Assembly (NCBI GenBank): GCA_900769055.1
Contig: CAAGFF010000246.1
Coordinates: 1 to 44,524 of the forward strand
DNA from: an uncultured Prevotella sp.
GTDB taxonomy: Bacteria > Bacteroidota > Bacteroidia > Bacteroidales > Bacteroidaceae
Direction of reading: 5' to 3'
DNA: 44,524 nucleotides
This document shows, in pieces, positions 33,440-42,142 of the stretch. Below the pieces are notes generated by a model. It saw only the letters and a program-made list of their open reading frames with translations. It had not been told where the DNA came from and searched no databases. Within the stretch, counting starts at the first letter, position 1; every line of letters begins with the position of its first letter. The translations under genes and the position numbers were made by a program.

Positions 33440-33447
33440 TAACTTTG
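33440..33447 (+). promoter_or_regulatory. -7 box TAACTTTG for the OmpA-like gene
   Basis: TAACTTTG fits TAnnTTTG, 31 bases before the ATG at 33478. A similar taacttta (33408-33415) lies upstream. The -33 box is unclear. Confidence 0.6.
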
Positions 33448-33477
33448 CACAAACTATTAACATAATAACATTACGGT

Positions 33478-34314
33478 ATGAGAAAGAATTTAGTATTCGT
33501 AGGTCTCGTGGCAGCAACATTGCTCGCCAGCAGCTGCGCAAGCAAGAAAGACCTGCAGAACTGTCAGAACGAGAACAGGGAACTGTCAACCAACTACCAG
33601 AACGCAAAGGAGGAACTGGCTGCAACAAAGGCACGTGCTGCAAGCCTTGAGGCACAGATTGAACAGCAGAAGAAGGACTATGCTGCCCTGCAGCGCTCGC
33701 TCGATAAGAGTCTCAACAACGCAAGCTCAAACAATGTCAACATATCTAAGCTGGTAGATCAGATTAACGAGTCAAACCAGTATATCAGACACCTCGTTGA
33801 GGTGAAGAGCAAGAGCGACTCGCTCAACATGGTGCTCACCAACAACCTCACACGCTCGCTGAGCAAGGAGGAGATGAAGGAGGTTGACGTGCAGGTGCTC
33901 AAGGGAGTGGTTTACATCTCGCTCGCCGACAACATGCTCTACAAGAGCGGCTCATACGAGATTAACGAGAGAGCACAGGAAACCCTGTCAAAGATTGCAA
34001 AAATCATCATGGACTACAAGGACTACGACGTGCTTATCGAGGGTAACACGGACAATGTGCCTATCACCCGCGAGAACATCCGCAACAACTGGGACCTCTC
34101 CTGTCTGCGTGCATCAAGCGTAGTACAGTATTTGCAGAACCACTATGGCGTAGACCCGAAGAGGCTCACGGCTGGTGGACGTGGCGAATACAACCCTCTG
34201 GCTTCAAACGACACGGAGTTGGGCAAGCAGCGCAACCGCCGCACACAAATCATCATCACTCCGAAGCTTGACCAGTTCATGGACCTTATAGACAAGGCTC
34301 CTGAGGGAGAATAA
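33478..34314 (+). CDS. OmpA family peptidoglycan-binding lipoprotein
   Basis: The 278-residue product has a lipoprotein signal ending LLASSC, with the lipid-bearing cysteine at residue 20. Next come a heptad-rich coiled coil (about 25-110; LQNCQNENRELS, LEAQIEQQKKDYAALQ) and a C-terminal OmpA-like domain (about 145-275). The latter has the peptidoglycan-binding pattern GNTDNVPI, LRASSVVQYLQ, DPKRLTAGGRGEYNP and NRRTQIIITPKL. It ties the outer membrane to the cell wall. Single gene with its own promoter, divergent from the O-acetylation operon. Confidence 0.93.
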   Translation: MRKNLVFVGLVAATLLASSCASKKDLQNCQNENRELSTNYQNAKEELAATKARAASLEAQIEQQKKDYAALQRSLDKSLNNASSNNVNISKLVDQINESNQYIRHLVEVKSKSDSLNMVLTNNLTRSLSKEEMKEVDVQVLKGVVYISLADNMLYKSGSYEINERAQETLSKIAKIIMDYKDYDVLIEGNTDNVPITRENIRNNWDLSCLRASSVVQYLQNHYGVDPKRLTAGGRGEYNPLASNDTELGKQRNRRTQIIITPKLDQFMDLIDKAPEGE

Positions 34315-34358
34315 ATACACCAACCCACAACGGCAGCTAACACTATTGCCATATATCC

Positions 34359-34392
34359 AAGCAGCAGAGCCACAGGAAAGGCCCTGCTGCTT
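34359..34392 (+). terminator. Imperfect hairpin after the OmpA-like gene
   Basis: aagcagcagagcc and ggccctgctgctt pair over 13 bases with one mismatch around an 8-base loop, 45 bases past the stop. No T-run follows, so termination is uncertain. Confidence 0.35.
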
Positions 34393-34469
34393 GCGCATTT
34401 CCCGGCACCCATTGGAATTTGCGAGAGTTACAAAAATAAATAATCAGGATGACTGTTATATAAAAAAAA

Positions 34470-34557
34470 CGAAGATACCTTCGATGAGCCACGAAGACAC
34501 CTTCTATTGAGCACGAAGACACCTTCAAGAGGCCACGAAGATACTTTCATGGAGACT
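34470..34557. repeat. Four 22-base tandem repeats leading into the HAD gene
   Basis: Units start at 34470, 34492, 34514 and 34536 and share cgaaga(t/c)ac(c/t)ttc; they differ mainly in the second half. The last unit contains the ATG at 34549, so the array reaches the start region of the HAD phosphatase. Confidence 0.9.
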
Positions 34558-34566
34558 ATTGAGCAA

Positions 34567-35355
34567 ATGAAAAACTTCAAAGCTTTATTTTTTGATATTG
34601 ATGGCACGCTGGTGTCGTTCAACACCCACCGCATCCCCGACTCTACCGTACAGGCTCTCAAAACAGCCAAGCAACGGGGCGTGATGGTCTTCATCTCCAC
34701 AGGCCGTCCCATACATATAATCAACAATCTCGGTCAGATTGAGGAACTCATAGATGGCTACATAACCACCAACGGAGCATACTGCTTCATTGGCAAGGAG
34801 CAAGTGTGCATGAACGCCATCAGCGAGACTGAGGTCGCCGTCATCATGGACGCATGCCGGCAATGGGACCGTCCTATAGTAATGAGCGGCAAGGACGAGG
34901 TGGCCATTTTCAACTACAAACAGGAGGTTGACGATGTTTTCAACAAGCAGCTTGGCGTCAACTGCATTGACTACGGCCTACCTGCCGAAAGGCTCCTCGG
35001 CAAGCCTATACTTCAGATGACACCATTCATATCTTACTCACAGGAGGAGGAGCTGATGGCTCAGTTACCTGGATGCACGTCAGGCAGATGGTCGCCTCAT
35101 TTCACTGACATCACATGCAGCAAGGCCGACAAGGGTAAAGGACTGGCAGCTATGGCCCTGCACCTTGGTCTCAACATCTGCGACACCATGGCATTCGGCG
35201 ACGGCGGCAACGACACACCAATTCTGCGTGCTGCCGGCATAGGCGTGGCAATGGGCAACGGGTGCGACGAGGCCAAGGAAAACGCCGACTTCGTGACAGA
35301 AAGCGTCGACGAAGACGGCGTTAGAAATGCGTTGCACCATTTCGGTGTTATCTGA
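34567..35355 (+). CDS. HAD-IIB family (Cof-type) phosphatase
   Basis: The 262-residue protein has the catalytic FFDIDGTL motif right after the start (nucleophile Asp10), ISTGRP (motif II), a C2 cap in the middle and AFGDGGNDTPIL (motif IV). The Lys of motif III lies in KADKGKGLAAMAL. Such Cof-type enzymes act on sugar phosphates, flavin or pyridoxal phosphates; the substrate is unknown. The ATG at 34567 is preferred because the next ATG upstream (34549) and a TTG (34507) lie in a tandem repeat and add unconserved residues. Convergent with icd. Confidence 0.9.
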   Translation: MKNFKALFFDIDGTLVSFNTHRIPDSTVQALKTAKQRGVMVFISTGRPIHIINNLGQIEELIDGYITTNGAYCFIGKEQVCMNAISETEVAVIMDACRQWDRPIVMSGKDEVAIFNYKQEVDDVFNKQLGVNCIDYGLPAERLLGKPILQMTPFISYSQEEELMAQLPGCTSGRWSPHFTDITCSKADKGKGLAAMALHLGLNICDTMAFGDGGNDTPILRAAGIGVAMGNGCDEAKENADFVTESVDEDGVRNALHHFGVI

Positions 35356-35387
35356 GCAGCAGGTCATCAGACCTGAGCAAAAGCCTC

Positions 35388-36599
35388 TTAGGCCAGAGCC
35401 TTCTCCAACCGCTCACGTATGGCGGCAATGAATCCGGCAGATGTGACAGCCTTCGCCTCAACACCCTCCATGAGTCCCACAAGGTCCTTTGTGGCGATGC
35501 CATCGGCAAGTGTGTCGAGACAAGCTTTCTCAAGACTGTCGGCAAAGCCCACAAGCTCGTTTATGCCGTCCATCTCACCACGCTTGCGCAAAGCTCCGCT
35601 CCAGGCAAAGATGGTTGCCATGGGGTTGGTGGATGTCTCCTCACCCTGAAGATACTTGTAGTAATGGCGGGTAACGGTGCCATGGGCAGCCTCGTACTCG
35701 TAGTTGCCATCAGGACTCACGAGCACGCTCGTCATCATGGCAAGAGAGCCGAAAGCCGTTGACAGCATGTCACTCATAACGTCACCATCGTAGTTCTTGC
35801 ATGCCCATATAAATCCTCCCTTGGAGCGTATCACACGTGCCACGGCATCATCAATGAGAGTATAGAAATAGGTTATGCCGAGGTTTTCGAAGGTTTCCTT
35901 ATAGTCCTGCTCGTATATATCCTCGAAAATCTTACGGAAACGGGCATCATACTTCTTAGATATGGTGTCCTTGGTTGCAAACCAGAGATCCTGACGGGTG
36001 TCAACGGCATACTTGAAGCACGAGTGTGCGAAGGAGGCTATGGACTTGTCAGTATTGTGCATACCCTGAATAACTCCCGGGGCATCGAAGTCATGGATAA
36101 CAACCTCCTCACGGCTTCCACTCTTGCCCTCAAAGACAAGCTTGGCCACACCTGGCTCATCGGGCTTTATCTCAACACTCTTATAGACATCGCCATAGGC
36201 ATGTCGGGCAATGGTGATGGGCTGCTCCCAGTTTCTCACCACAGGGCGTATGGATGGTATTGTAATAGGAGCACGGAACACGGTGCCGTCGAGTATGGAG
36301 CGTATGGTACCGTTAGGACTCTTCCACATCTCATGCAGTTTATACTCGTCCATACGCTGGGCATTTGGAGTGATAGTAGCACACTTCACCGCCACACCAT
36401 ATTTCTTAGTGGCCTCAGCAGCGTCTACCGTCACCTGGTCACCTGTCTCGTCGCGGTGGGGCAAGCCAAGGTCATAATACTCCGTCTTCAGGTCTACGAA
36501 AGGAAGAAGAAGCTCGTCCTTGATCATTCTCCACAAAATCCTGGTCATCTCGTCTCCATCCATCTCTACGATGGGGGTTGTCATCTTGATTTTCTTCAT
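35388..36599 (-). CDS. icd: Isocitrate dehydrogenase (NADP), eukaryote-like type
   Basis: Icd oxidatively decarboxylates isocitrate to 2-oxoglutarate. The 403-residue product belongs to the subfamily shared with eukaryotic cytosolic enzymes: VEMDGDEMTRILW at the start, KCATITPNAQRM, KSPNGTIRSILDGTVFR, and the metal-binding DDAVARVIRSKGGFIWACKNYDGDVMSD. The NADP-binding end is AAHGTVTRHY. It ends 32 bases from the convergent HAD gene and lies 121 bases downstream of the sigma factor gene. Confidence 0.95.
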   Translation of the reverse strand: MKKIKMTTPIVEMDGDEMTRILWRMIKDELLLPFVDLKTEYYDLGLPHRDETGDQVTVDAAEATKKYGVAVKCATITPNAQRMDEYKLHEMWKSPNGTIRSILDGTVFRAPITIPSIRPVVRNWEQPITIARHAYGDVYKSVEIKPDEPGVAKLVFEGKSGSREEVVIHDFDAPGVIQGMHNTDKSIASFAHSCFKYAVDTRQDLWFATKDTISKKYDARFRKIFEDIYEQDYKETFENLGITYFYTLIDDAVARVIRSKGGFIWACKNYDGDVMSDMLSTAFGSLAMMTSVLVSPDGNYEYEAAHGTVTRHYYKYLQGEETSTNPMATIFAWSGALRKRGEMDGINELVGFADSLEKACLDTLADGIATKDLVGLMEGVEAKAVTSAGFIAAIRERLEKALA

Positions 36600-36720
36600 A
36601 CCTTAAAAAAATATATCAGTTTTGAGTAATTATTTAATTCCTCGTTTATGCCTCCATGTAAGGCAGACATTGTAGGGGCATTCAGGGAAGGGATGCGTTT
36701 GGTGAATGTCGGCAAACACC

Positions 36721-37590
36721 TCATCCCAGATACTTAAGCAAAATCTTCACGTTGCCGCTCTGCCTTATTTTCAGGAGACTTCTCTCCTTAATCTGCCTCA
36801 CTCTCTCACGCGTGAGCCCCATGTCGGATGCTATCTCCTCAAGCGTCTTCTCCCTGGTTCCTATACCAAAACTCTCCTTCAGGATTTTCAGGTCCTTCCC
36901 GTGGAGAATATTCTCAAGCACCACTTCCACCTCCTGCTCCATCGACTCCTTGTCAACGTTTCTGTCGGTGTGTATGTCGTCAGACACAAGCCTGTCGGCC
37001 ATGGAGTTGTCCTCGCCATCGCCTAAAGGGGCATCAATGCTGGTTTCCTTGTTATCGCTCGCGATGCTCTGTGTCACCTTTTCCTCCTCTATGCCCGTTA
37101 TCTCAGCCAGTTCCTCCGTAGAAGGCATACGTCCGTACGTCTGCTGAAACCGTCCGATGGCCTGGTTAATGCGCATGATATAGCCCATTTGGTTAAGCGG
37201 TATGCGAACAAGCCTACCCTGCTCGGCCAGAGCCTGCATGATGCTCTGGCGTATCCACCACACGGCATATGAAATAAACTTGAAACCACGCGTGGCATCA
37301 AACTTGTCGGCAGCTTTCACCAGCCCGATATTACCCTCGTTGATAAGGTCCGTCAGCGACAGACCCTTATGCTGGTACTGCTTGGCAACAGAAACGACAA
37401 ACCGCAGGTTAGCCTTCACCAACCTGTCGCGCGCCTTCTCGCCCTCTGGGCCTCCGAGGGAAATCTTGTGCGCCAGTTCGGTCTCTTCCTCCACAGAGAT
37501 CATAGGCTCCCGCGAGATGTCTACAAGATATTTCTCAAGACCCTCGCTGTCACGGTTCGTGATGTTATATGATATCTTTATCTGCCTCAT
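36721..37590 (-). CDS. rpoD: Primary RNA polymerase sigma factor
   Basis: The 289-residue protein is a sigma-70 with regions 1.2 to 4.2 but without region 1.1, the short form found across Bacteroidetes. Region 2 has DLINEGNIGLVKAADKFD and FKFISYAVWWIRQSIMQAL, region 3 starts with MGYIMRINQAIGRFQ, and region 4.2 has TLEEIASDMGLTRERVRQIKERSLLKIR. It directs transcription from the TTTG/TAnnTTTG promoters that recur through this window. The start ATG at 37590 gives the conserved MRQIKI beginning. Confidence 0.95.
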   Translation of the reverse strand: MRQIKISYNITNRDSEGLEKYLVDISREPMISVEEETELAHKISLGGPEGEKARDRLVKANLRFVVSVAKQYQHKGLSLTDLINEGNIGLVKAADKFDATRGFKFISYAVWWIRQSIMQALAEQGRLVRIPLNQMGYIMRINQAIGRFQQTYGRMPSTEELAEITGIEEEKVTQSIASDNKETSIDAPLGDGEDNSMADRLVSDDIHTDRNVDKESMEQEVEVVLENILHGKDLKILKESFGIGTREKTLEEIASDMGLTRERVRQIKERSLLKIRQSGNVKILLKYLG

Positions 37591-37931
37591 AGCTCCGTTG
37601 ATGTTGTAAATTTGTGCGCTAAGTTAATATTTTTTTTTGATAAACACACACATATAGATAAAAAGATTAACCATTTTGTCCTTTTTTCACCACACATCAC
37701 TATTTTGCTTGTCGTAAAAAGACAATCCAACGCACATTAGCACCTGTTCTGCTGCCATATCGCCCCTTGGCGAAAACAAGACGCAGATAGAACTTGGAAC
37801 AAGTCACCACGTTTTGACTTATCATTAAGGCAAGACGACTGGGTAAGTCTATTCTGTAGATTGCGATGATTGCTCAAAGGAAAGGAATACGTTGAACAAG
37901 TTTTTCTTATACGACCCGAGGTTGCAAATAA

Positions 37932-37969
37932 GAAAACGGCGGTTTTCGATTATGAAACCAGCGGTTTTC
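37932..37969. repeat. Two tandem hairpin units
   Basis: gaaaac-ggcg-gttttc and its variant gaaacc-agc-ggttttc are 22 bases apart, each able to form a short stem. They resemble elements seen between genes in related genomes, from memory only. Confidence 0.55.
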
Positions 37970-38277
37970 ATATCACCTCCCTAACTGTAGTTTTCAAATT
38001 CTTCTACCACCCCTTCTACCACCCGTTAAATTTTAGTACACAGTAAGTTATTTAGTGTGGTGGGAGATGTGGTAGATGAATTAAAAAAGACATAGGATAT
38101 AAGGTAGGGATTTGTACAACTGGCATAAAAATGTCCTGCAAAGCTCAGCCTTACGGGACGTTCTCAATATTGTAGCTATTCTCTGGCAAAGCAAGTAATA
38201 CTTCTCTGACAAAGCAAGTACGATGGGGTGACTTATGGAAATATTGTGCTTCTACAGAGGAAAAAACGGGCTGTTTT

Positions 38278-38309
38278 TTTGTTAATTTCAAGCAGATTGT
38301 ATAACTTTG
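38278..38309 (+). promoter_or_regulatory. Promoter TTTG-N20-TAACTTTG for the HTH gene
   Basis: TTTG (38278-38281), 20 bases, TAACTTTG (38302-38309): both boxes match the consensus fully, the clearest promoter in the window, 50 bases before the start at 38359. Confidence 0.8.
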
Positions 38310-38358
38310 CACCTTTAAAAGACCAAGAAGGTTTATCTAACTCTAAAAATTATTCATT

Positions 38359-38805
38359 ATGGTAAAGTACAACTTGCACGAGCTAAAGCCTAAGGAGGCA
38401 AAGTACAGGTCGCTTGTCAGTCCGGAAATGATGGACAAACTTCAGGAGGGCATTCTACGGATCATCGTAATGGAGAAGAAGTACAAGGACAAGAATTACT
38501 CTGCCAAGAACCTGGCCGAAGACCTAAACACAAATACTCGCTACATCAGCGCAGTAGTCAACACCAGATTTCACCAAAACTTCACATCTTTTGTCAACTC
38601 CTACCGTATCAACGATGCCATGACGCTTCTCACCGACAAGAGATACATCAGCCTCAACATGGGCGACATAGCCGACATGGTGGGCTTTGCCAACAGACAG
38701 TCATTCTACGCAGCATTCTACAAGTTCCAGGGAACAACGCCGAGAGACTACAAGATGAAATACCTTTTGGATCATCCTGACATCATGGGCAACAAGAAGA
38801 AATAA
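38359..38805 (+). CDS. Stand-alone AraC-type DNA-binding protein
   Basis: The 148-residue product consists of a short N-terminal helix region and an AraC-type double helix-turn-helix only: YSAKNLAEDLNTNTRYISAVVNT (first HTH) and MGDIADMVGFANRQSFYAAFYKFQGTTPRDYKM (second HTH). There is no sensor, receiver or membrane domain, so control must come through expression level or a partner. It has an excellent promoter and terminator and is transcribed alone after a 768-base gene-free stretch. Its targets are unknown. Confidence 0.9.
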   Translation: MVKYNLHELKPKEAKYRSLVSPEMMDKLQEGILRIIVMEKKYKDKNYSAKNLAEDLNTNTRYISAVVNTRFHQNFTSFVNSYRINDAMTLLTDKRYISLNMGDIADMVGFANRQSFYAAFYKFQGTTPRDYKMKYLLDHPDIMGNKKK

Positions 38806-38833
38806 GACACAATAATAATTGCATTAGAGCAAT

Positions 38834-38880
38834 CACCACGGGGGCATTCCAGAAAGACGGAATGCCCCCGTGGTGGTTTT
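38834..38880 (+). terminator. Strong rho-independent terminator of the HTH gene
   Basis: A perfect 17-base stem (38834-38850 with 38859-38875; caccacgggggcattcc) with an 8-base loop is followed by tttttg. Very stable and GC-rich. Confidence 0.92.
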
Positions 38881-38918
38881 TGTTTGGGATTATGTGGGTT
38901 CTATCACAGACCTTGACC

Positions 38919-39848
38919 TTACAACGTGTTCTTTCCAAAAACCCAGGGGGAAATATGCAGGCGGTCGAGAACATAGCCTATGCCCAAACTTCCGCAGACT
39001 GCAAGCAGAAGCGAGAGGACGAGGAACAGGAAGCCCGTTGGGTCGAAGGCAAGAAAGGGAATAAGGACTTTTGCCGACAATGTAAACACTGGTGAGAACA
39101 CATACAGCAGAAGCGAACGGCGGCCAAGGAAGGAGAACAGTTGCCGCAGGCGGTTCCCTGACAGACGGCAGGCTGCAAGCAGAGAGCATACCGAGAGATA
39201 CACCATGACGGCTCCGCCTGGTGTGGCCTTGTCGAGATTGGTAGGGAAGAAAGCCAGAACGGCAAAAGGCAATACGGCAAGCAATGTAGAAGGGAAGAAC
39301 AGTGTGAATGGCTGGCCTGTAGTGCGCAGGGCATGGCCGGCAAGATAGTACATGGCGCAAGGCAACGACAATGTTAGCGGCGACTGCGATACAACAACCA
39401 TGACAATGACCATGGCAAGCAGGCGCAGGGTATTACCAACGGGGAGCGAATGCGCGGCCTTGGCGATAAGTCCACATACTACCATGGTATGCAGATACCA
39501 GTATGGGCCAAGGGGATTGAGCAGGACCTTGTCAAGGAGGAGTGCAGGAGTGAGATTGTCGACATGGTCAGAGACGGGAAGCATGGATGCCGCAATGGTG
39601 TACGCGCTCTCCATGACGGCGTATGGTACGGCAATCCACATCATAGTGATGAGGAATTGCCGCCATGTCTTCGCCACATTGACCAAATAGCCGCTTACGA
39701 GCAGGAATGCCGGCATGTGGAATGTGTAGACCACCTGCTTGGCATAGGGATGCAGATGCTCGAAGTAGACAAGGTGAAAGGCTATCATCAGCAGGATGAG
39801 TACACCCTTGAGATAGTCCAGCTCCTGGCTGCGGGCTGTGCTGGTCAT
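38919..39848 (-). CDS. Acyltransferase family 3 membrane protein
   Basis: The 309-residue protein has about ten transmembrane helices and the family 3 opening RSQELDYLKGVLILLMIAFHLVYF with its key histidine, then TFHMPAFLLVSGYL. These proteins acetylate lipids, sugars or glycans at the inner membrane. It starts 22 bases after typA ends and is probably co-transcribed with it; the pairing has no obvious functional reason. A second acyl transfer system beside the MBOAT operon may modify surface glycans. Confidence 0.88.
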   Translation of the reverse strand: MTSTARSQELDYLKGVLILLMIAFHLVYFEHLHPYAKQVVYTFHMPAFLLVSGYLVNVAKTWRQFLITMMWIAVPYAVMESAYTIAASMLPVSDHVDNLTPALLLDKVLLNPLGPYWYLHTMVVCGLIAKAAHSLPVGNTLRLLAMVIVMVVVSQSPLTLSLPCAMYYLAGHALRTTGQPFTLFFPSTLLAVLPFAVLAFFPTNLDKATPGGAVMVYLSVCSLLAACRLSGNRLRQLFSFLGRRSLLLYVFSPVFTLSAKVLIPFLAFDPTGFLFLVLSLLLAVCGSLGIGYVLDRLHISPWVFGKNTL

Positions 39849-39870
39849 TTGTGATATTAGTCTCTCTCTC

Positions 39871-41673
39871 TTACTCTTTATTGGCTCTTTTTCTCTCTAA
39901 GTGGTCGAGAATGGTTTTCCTCATGCGCATGTTCTTCGGAGTAACCTCCACCAGCTCGTCGCTCTTGATGTACTCAAGGCATTCCTCCAAGCTCATAACC
40001 GTCTTGGGAATGACACGAGCCTTCTCATCGGAGCCAGATGCACGCACGTTTGTGAGCTGTTTTGCCTTGGTGACGTTGATTACGAGGTCGTTATCGTGAA
40101 CATGCTCGCCCACAACCTGTCCGGCATACACCTCATCGCCTGGGTCAATGAAGAACTTTCCACGATCCTGAAGCTTGTCTATGGAGTAGGCGTATGACGT
40201 ACCTGTCTCAAGCGCAATCATTGAACCGTTGGTACGGCGCAGTATGTCACCCTTGAAAGGCTGGTACTCCTTGAAACGATGTGCCATGATGGCCTCACCC
40301 TGTGATGCCGTGAGCACGTTGGTACGAAGACCGATGATACCTCTCGAAGGTATCTCGAACTCTATGTTGACACGGTCAGACTGGCTCTCCATTGAGGTCA
40401 TCTCGCCCTTGCGGCGTGTCACCATGTCTATCATCTTGCTTGCGAACTCCTCAGGAACGTTAATGGTCAACTCCTCAATAGGCTCACACTTCTGTCCGTC
40501 GATGGTCTTGTAAATAACCTGGGGCTGACCAACCTGCAGTTCATATCCCTCACGGCGCATGGTTTCTATGAGCACAGACAGATGGAGCACACCACGTCCG
40601 CTGACAATCCACTTGTCGGTAGAGTCCTCAAAAGGCTTCACCCTCAGGGCAAGGTTCTTCTCCAGTTCCTTGTTGAGTCTGTCCTGTATATGGCGTGACG
40701 TGCAATACTTTCCTTCCTTGCCGAAGAACGGACTGTCATTGATGGTGAAGAGCATGCTCATGGTAGGCTCATCAATGGCAATCGGCGGCAGTGGCTCAGG
40801 ATTCTCGAAGTCGCAGATGGTATCACCAATCTCGAACTTCTCCAGTCCTATGACGGCACAGATGTCTCCAGAGTCAACGCTGCTGGTCTTCTGGTGTCCC
40901 ATACCCTCGAAGGTATGCAGTTCCTTGATACGTGTCTTCTCCTGCGAACCGTCACGATGGCAGATAGTGACGTTCATGCCGTCGGTAAGAGTTCCACGAT
41001 GAACGCGTCCTACGGCTATACGGCCAGTATAGTTGCTATAGTCGAGCGATGTGATGAGCATCTGAGGGCTACCTTCTATCTGTCTTGGTGCTGGTATTAC
41101 CTCAACAATCTTGTCGAGCAGGTAGTCGATGTTGTCAGTAGGCTCATTCCACTCCTCTGCCATCCATCCGTTTTTGGCAGAGCCATAAACAACGGGGAAG
41201 TCGAGCTGTTCCTCTGTAGCGTTTAGCGCGAACATAAGGTCGAACACCATCTCGTAGACCTCCTCAGGGCGACAATTGGGTTTGTCCACCTTGTTCACAA
41301 CAACAATGGGCTTCAATCCGAGCTGCAAGGCTTTCTGCAATACGAAGCGCGTCTGAGGCATCGGTCCCTCAAAGGCATCGACAAGCAACAGACAGCCATC
41401 GGCCATATTGAGCACACGCTCAACCTCGCCACCGAAGTCGGAGTGACCCGGGGTGTCGAGGATGTTTATCTTTACTCCTTTCCAGTTGATGGATACGTTT
41501 TTCGAAAGAATGGTTATACCACGCTCACGTTCCAAATCGTTGGCATCGAGTACTTCTCCACTGTTATCCTGTCCGTCGCGGAAAAGCTTTCCTGCGAGCA
41601 TCATCTTGTCGACGAGAGTAGTCTTGCCATGGTCGACGTGAGCTATAACTGCTATGTTCCTAATGTCTTGCAT
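39871..41673 (-). CDS. typA: Ribosome-associated GTPase TypA/BipA
   Basis: The 600-residue translational GTPase has the P-loop AHVDHGKTTLVDKMM, the switch II DTPGHSDFGGEVERV and the NKVDKP base motif. Domain II, an EF-G-like domain (RGVLHLSVLIETMRREGYE) and the BipA-specific C terminus (RRTNGSMIALETGTSYAYS, DEVYAGQVVGEH) follow. It helps large-subunit assembly under stress or cold. It is divergent from rpsO, and the acyltransferase gene follows closely. Confidence 0.97.
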   Translation of the reverse strand: MQDIRNIAVIAHVDHGKTTLVDKMMLAGKLFRDGQDNSGEVLDANDLERERGITILSKNVSINWKGVKINILDTPGHSDFGGEVERVLNMADGCLLLVDAFEGPMPQTRFVLQKALQLGLKPIVVVNKVDKPNCRPEEVYEMVFDLMFALNATEEQLDFPVVYGSAKNGWMAEEWNEPTDNIDYLLDKIVEVIPAPRQIEGSPQMLITSLDYSNYTGRIAVGRVHRGTLTDGMNVTICHRDGSQEKTRIKELHTFEGMGHQKTSSVDSGDICAVIGLEKFEIGDTICDFENPEPLPPIAIDEPTMSMLFTINDSPFFGKEGKYCTSRHIQDRLNKELEKNLALRVKPFEDSTDKWIVSGRGVLHLSVLIETMRREGYELQVGQPQVIYKTIDGQKCEPIEELTINVPEEFASKMIDMVTRRKGEMTSMESQSDRVNIEFEIPSRGIIGLRTNVLTASQGEAIMAHRFKEYQPFKGDILRRTNGSMIALETGTSYAYSIDKLQDRGKFFIDPGDEVYAGQVVGEHVHDNDLVINVTKAKQLTNVRASGSDEKARVIPKTVMSLEECLEYIKSDELVEVTPKNMRMRKTILDHLERKRANKE

Positions 41674-41699
41674 TGTATAAAAATGATGTAAATCGGGTG

Positions 41700-41707
41700 C
41701 AAAATTA
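41700..41707 (-). promoter_or_regulatory. -7 box TAATTTTG for typA
   Basis: Minus strand TAATTTTG fits TAnnTTTG, 26 bases before the typA start. A matching -33 box was not found. Confidence 0.55.
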
Positions 41708-41726
41708 CAAAAAAATATTGGATGTG

Positions 41727-41758
41727 CTTGTCATTATCGGAAAAAAGTTGTAACTTTG
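41727..41758 (+). promoter_or_regulatory. Promoter CTTG-N20-TAACTTTG for rpsO
   Basis: CTTG (41727-41730, 3/4 match), 20 bases, TAACTTTG (41751-41758), 43 bases before the rpsO start. Back to back with the typA promoter. Confidence 0.65.
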
Positions 41759-41801
41759 CACCCGCATTTTTGCACAACATCATTAATTATTTACAAAAGC
41801 T

Positions 41802-42071
41802 ATGTATTTAGACAAGGCAAAAAAAGAAGAGATCTTTGGCAAGTACGGAAAGTCTAACTCTGATACTGGTTCAGCTGAGAGCCAGATAGCATTGTTCTCA
41901 TACCGTATTGCCCATTTGACGGAGCACGTTAAGAAGCACCGTAAAGATTATACTACCACACGTTCTTTGACACAGCTGGTAGGAAAGCGCCGTGCATTGC
42001 TCAATTACCTCTACGATCGCGACATCAACCGCTATCGTGCCATCATCAAGGCCCTCGGCCTCCGCAAGTAA
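41802..42071 (+). CDS. rpsO: 30S ribosomal protein S15
   Basis: The 89-residue product is the standard length for S15, which binds the 16S rRNA three-way junction and nucleates platform assembly. The family blocks DTGSAESQIALFSYRI, HRKDYTTTRSL and LVGKRRALLNYL are complete, ending YRAIIKALGLRK. It has its own promoter and a strong terminator, so it is transcribed alone. Confidence 0.98.
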   Translation: MYLDKAKKEEIFGKYGKSNSDTGSAESQIALFSYRIAHLTEHVKKHRKDYTTTRSLTQLVGKRRALLNYLYDRDINRYRAIIKALGLRK

Positions 42072-42091
42072 TTGCAGCAAGCAAAAAGAAC

Positions 42092-42124
42092 AAGCCGTTC
42101 TCCTTTCGGAGAGCGGCTTTTTTT
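42092..42124 (+). terminator. Rho-independent terminator of rpsO
   Basis: aagccgttctcc and ggagagcggctt form a 12-base stem with one G-U pair around a tttc loop (42092-42119), followed by a run of seven T. Confidence 0.93.
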
Positions 42125-42142
42125 GTTATTTAATTTAAGTGG

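Larger units (their letters stand above)
37591..38358. other. 768-base gene-free stretch between rpoD and the HTH gene
   Basis: Next to rpoD lies a weak -7 match (TAACTTAG, 37619-37626, minus strand). Then two 22-base-spaced hairpin units (gaaaacggcggttttc at 37932-37947 and gaaaccagcggttttc at 37954-37969) follow, and a pair of ctaccacc-rich segments (38002-38024) with a complementary gtggtaga arm (38069-38076). A direct repeat of about 23 bases, ttctctg(g/a)caaagcaagta, lies around 38180-38220. The far end holds the strong promoter of the HTH gene. No gene was recognised. Confidence 0.7.

Noticed and set aside
35360..35375. Hairpin caggtc-atca-gacctg between the HAD gene and icd as terminator
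   Set aside because: The stem has only six pairs and there is no T-run on either strand.
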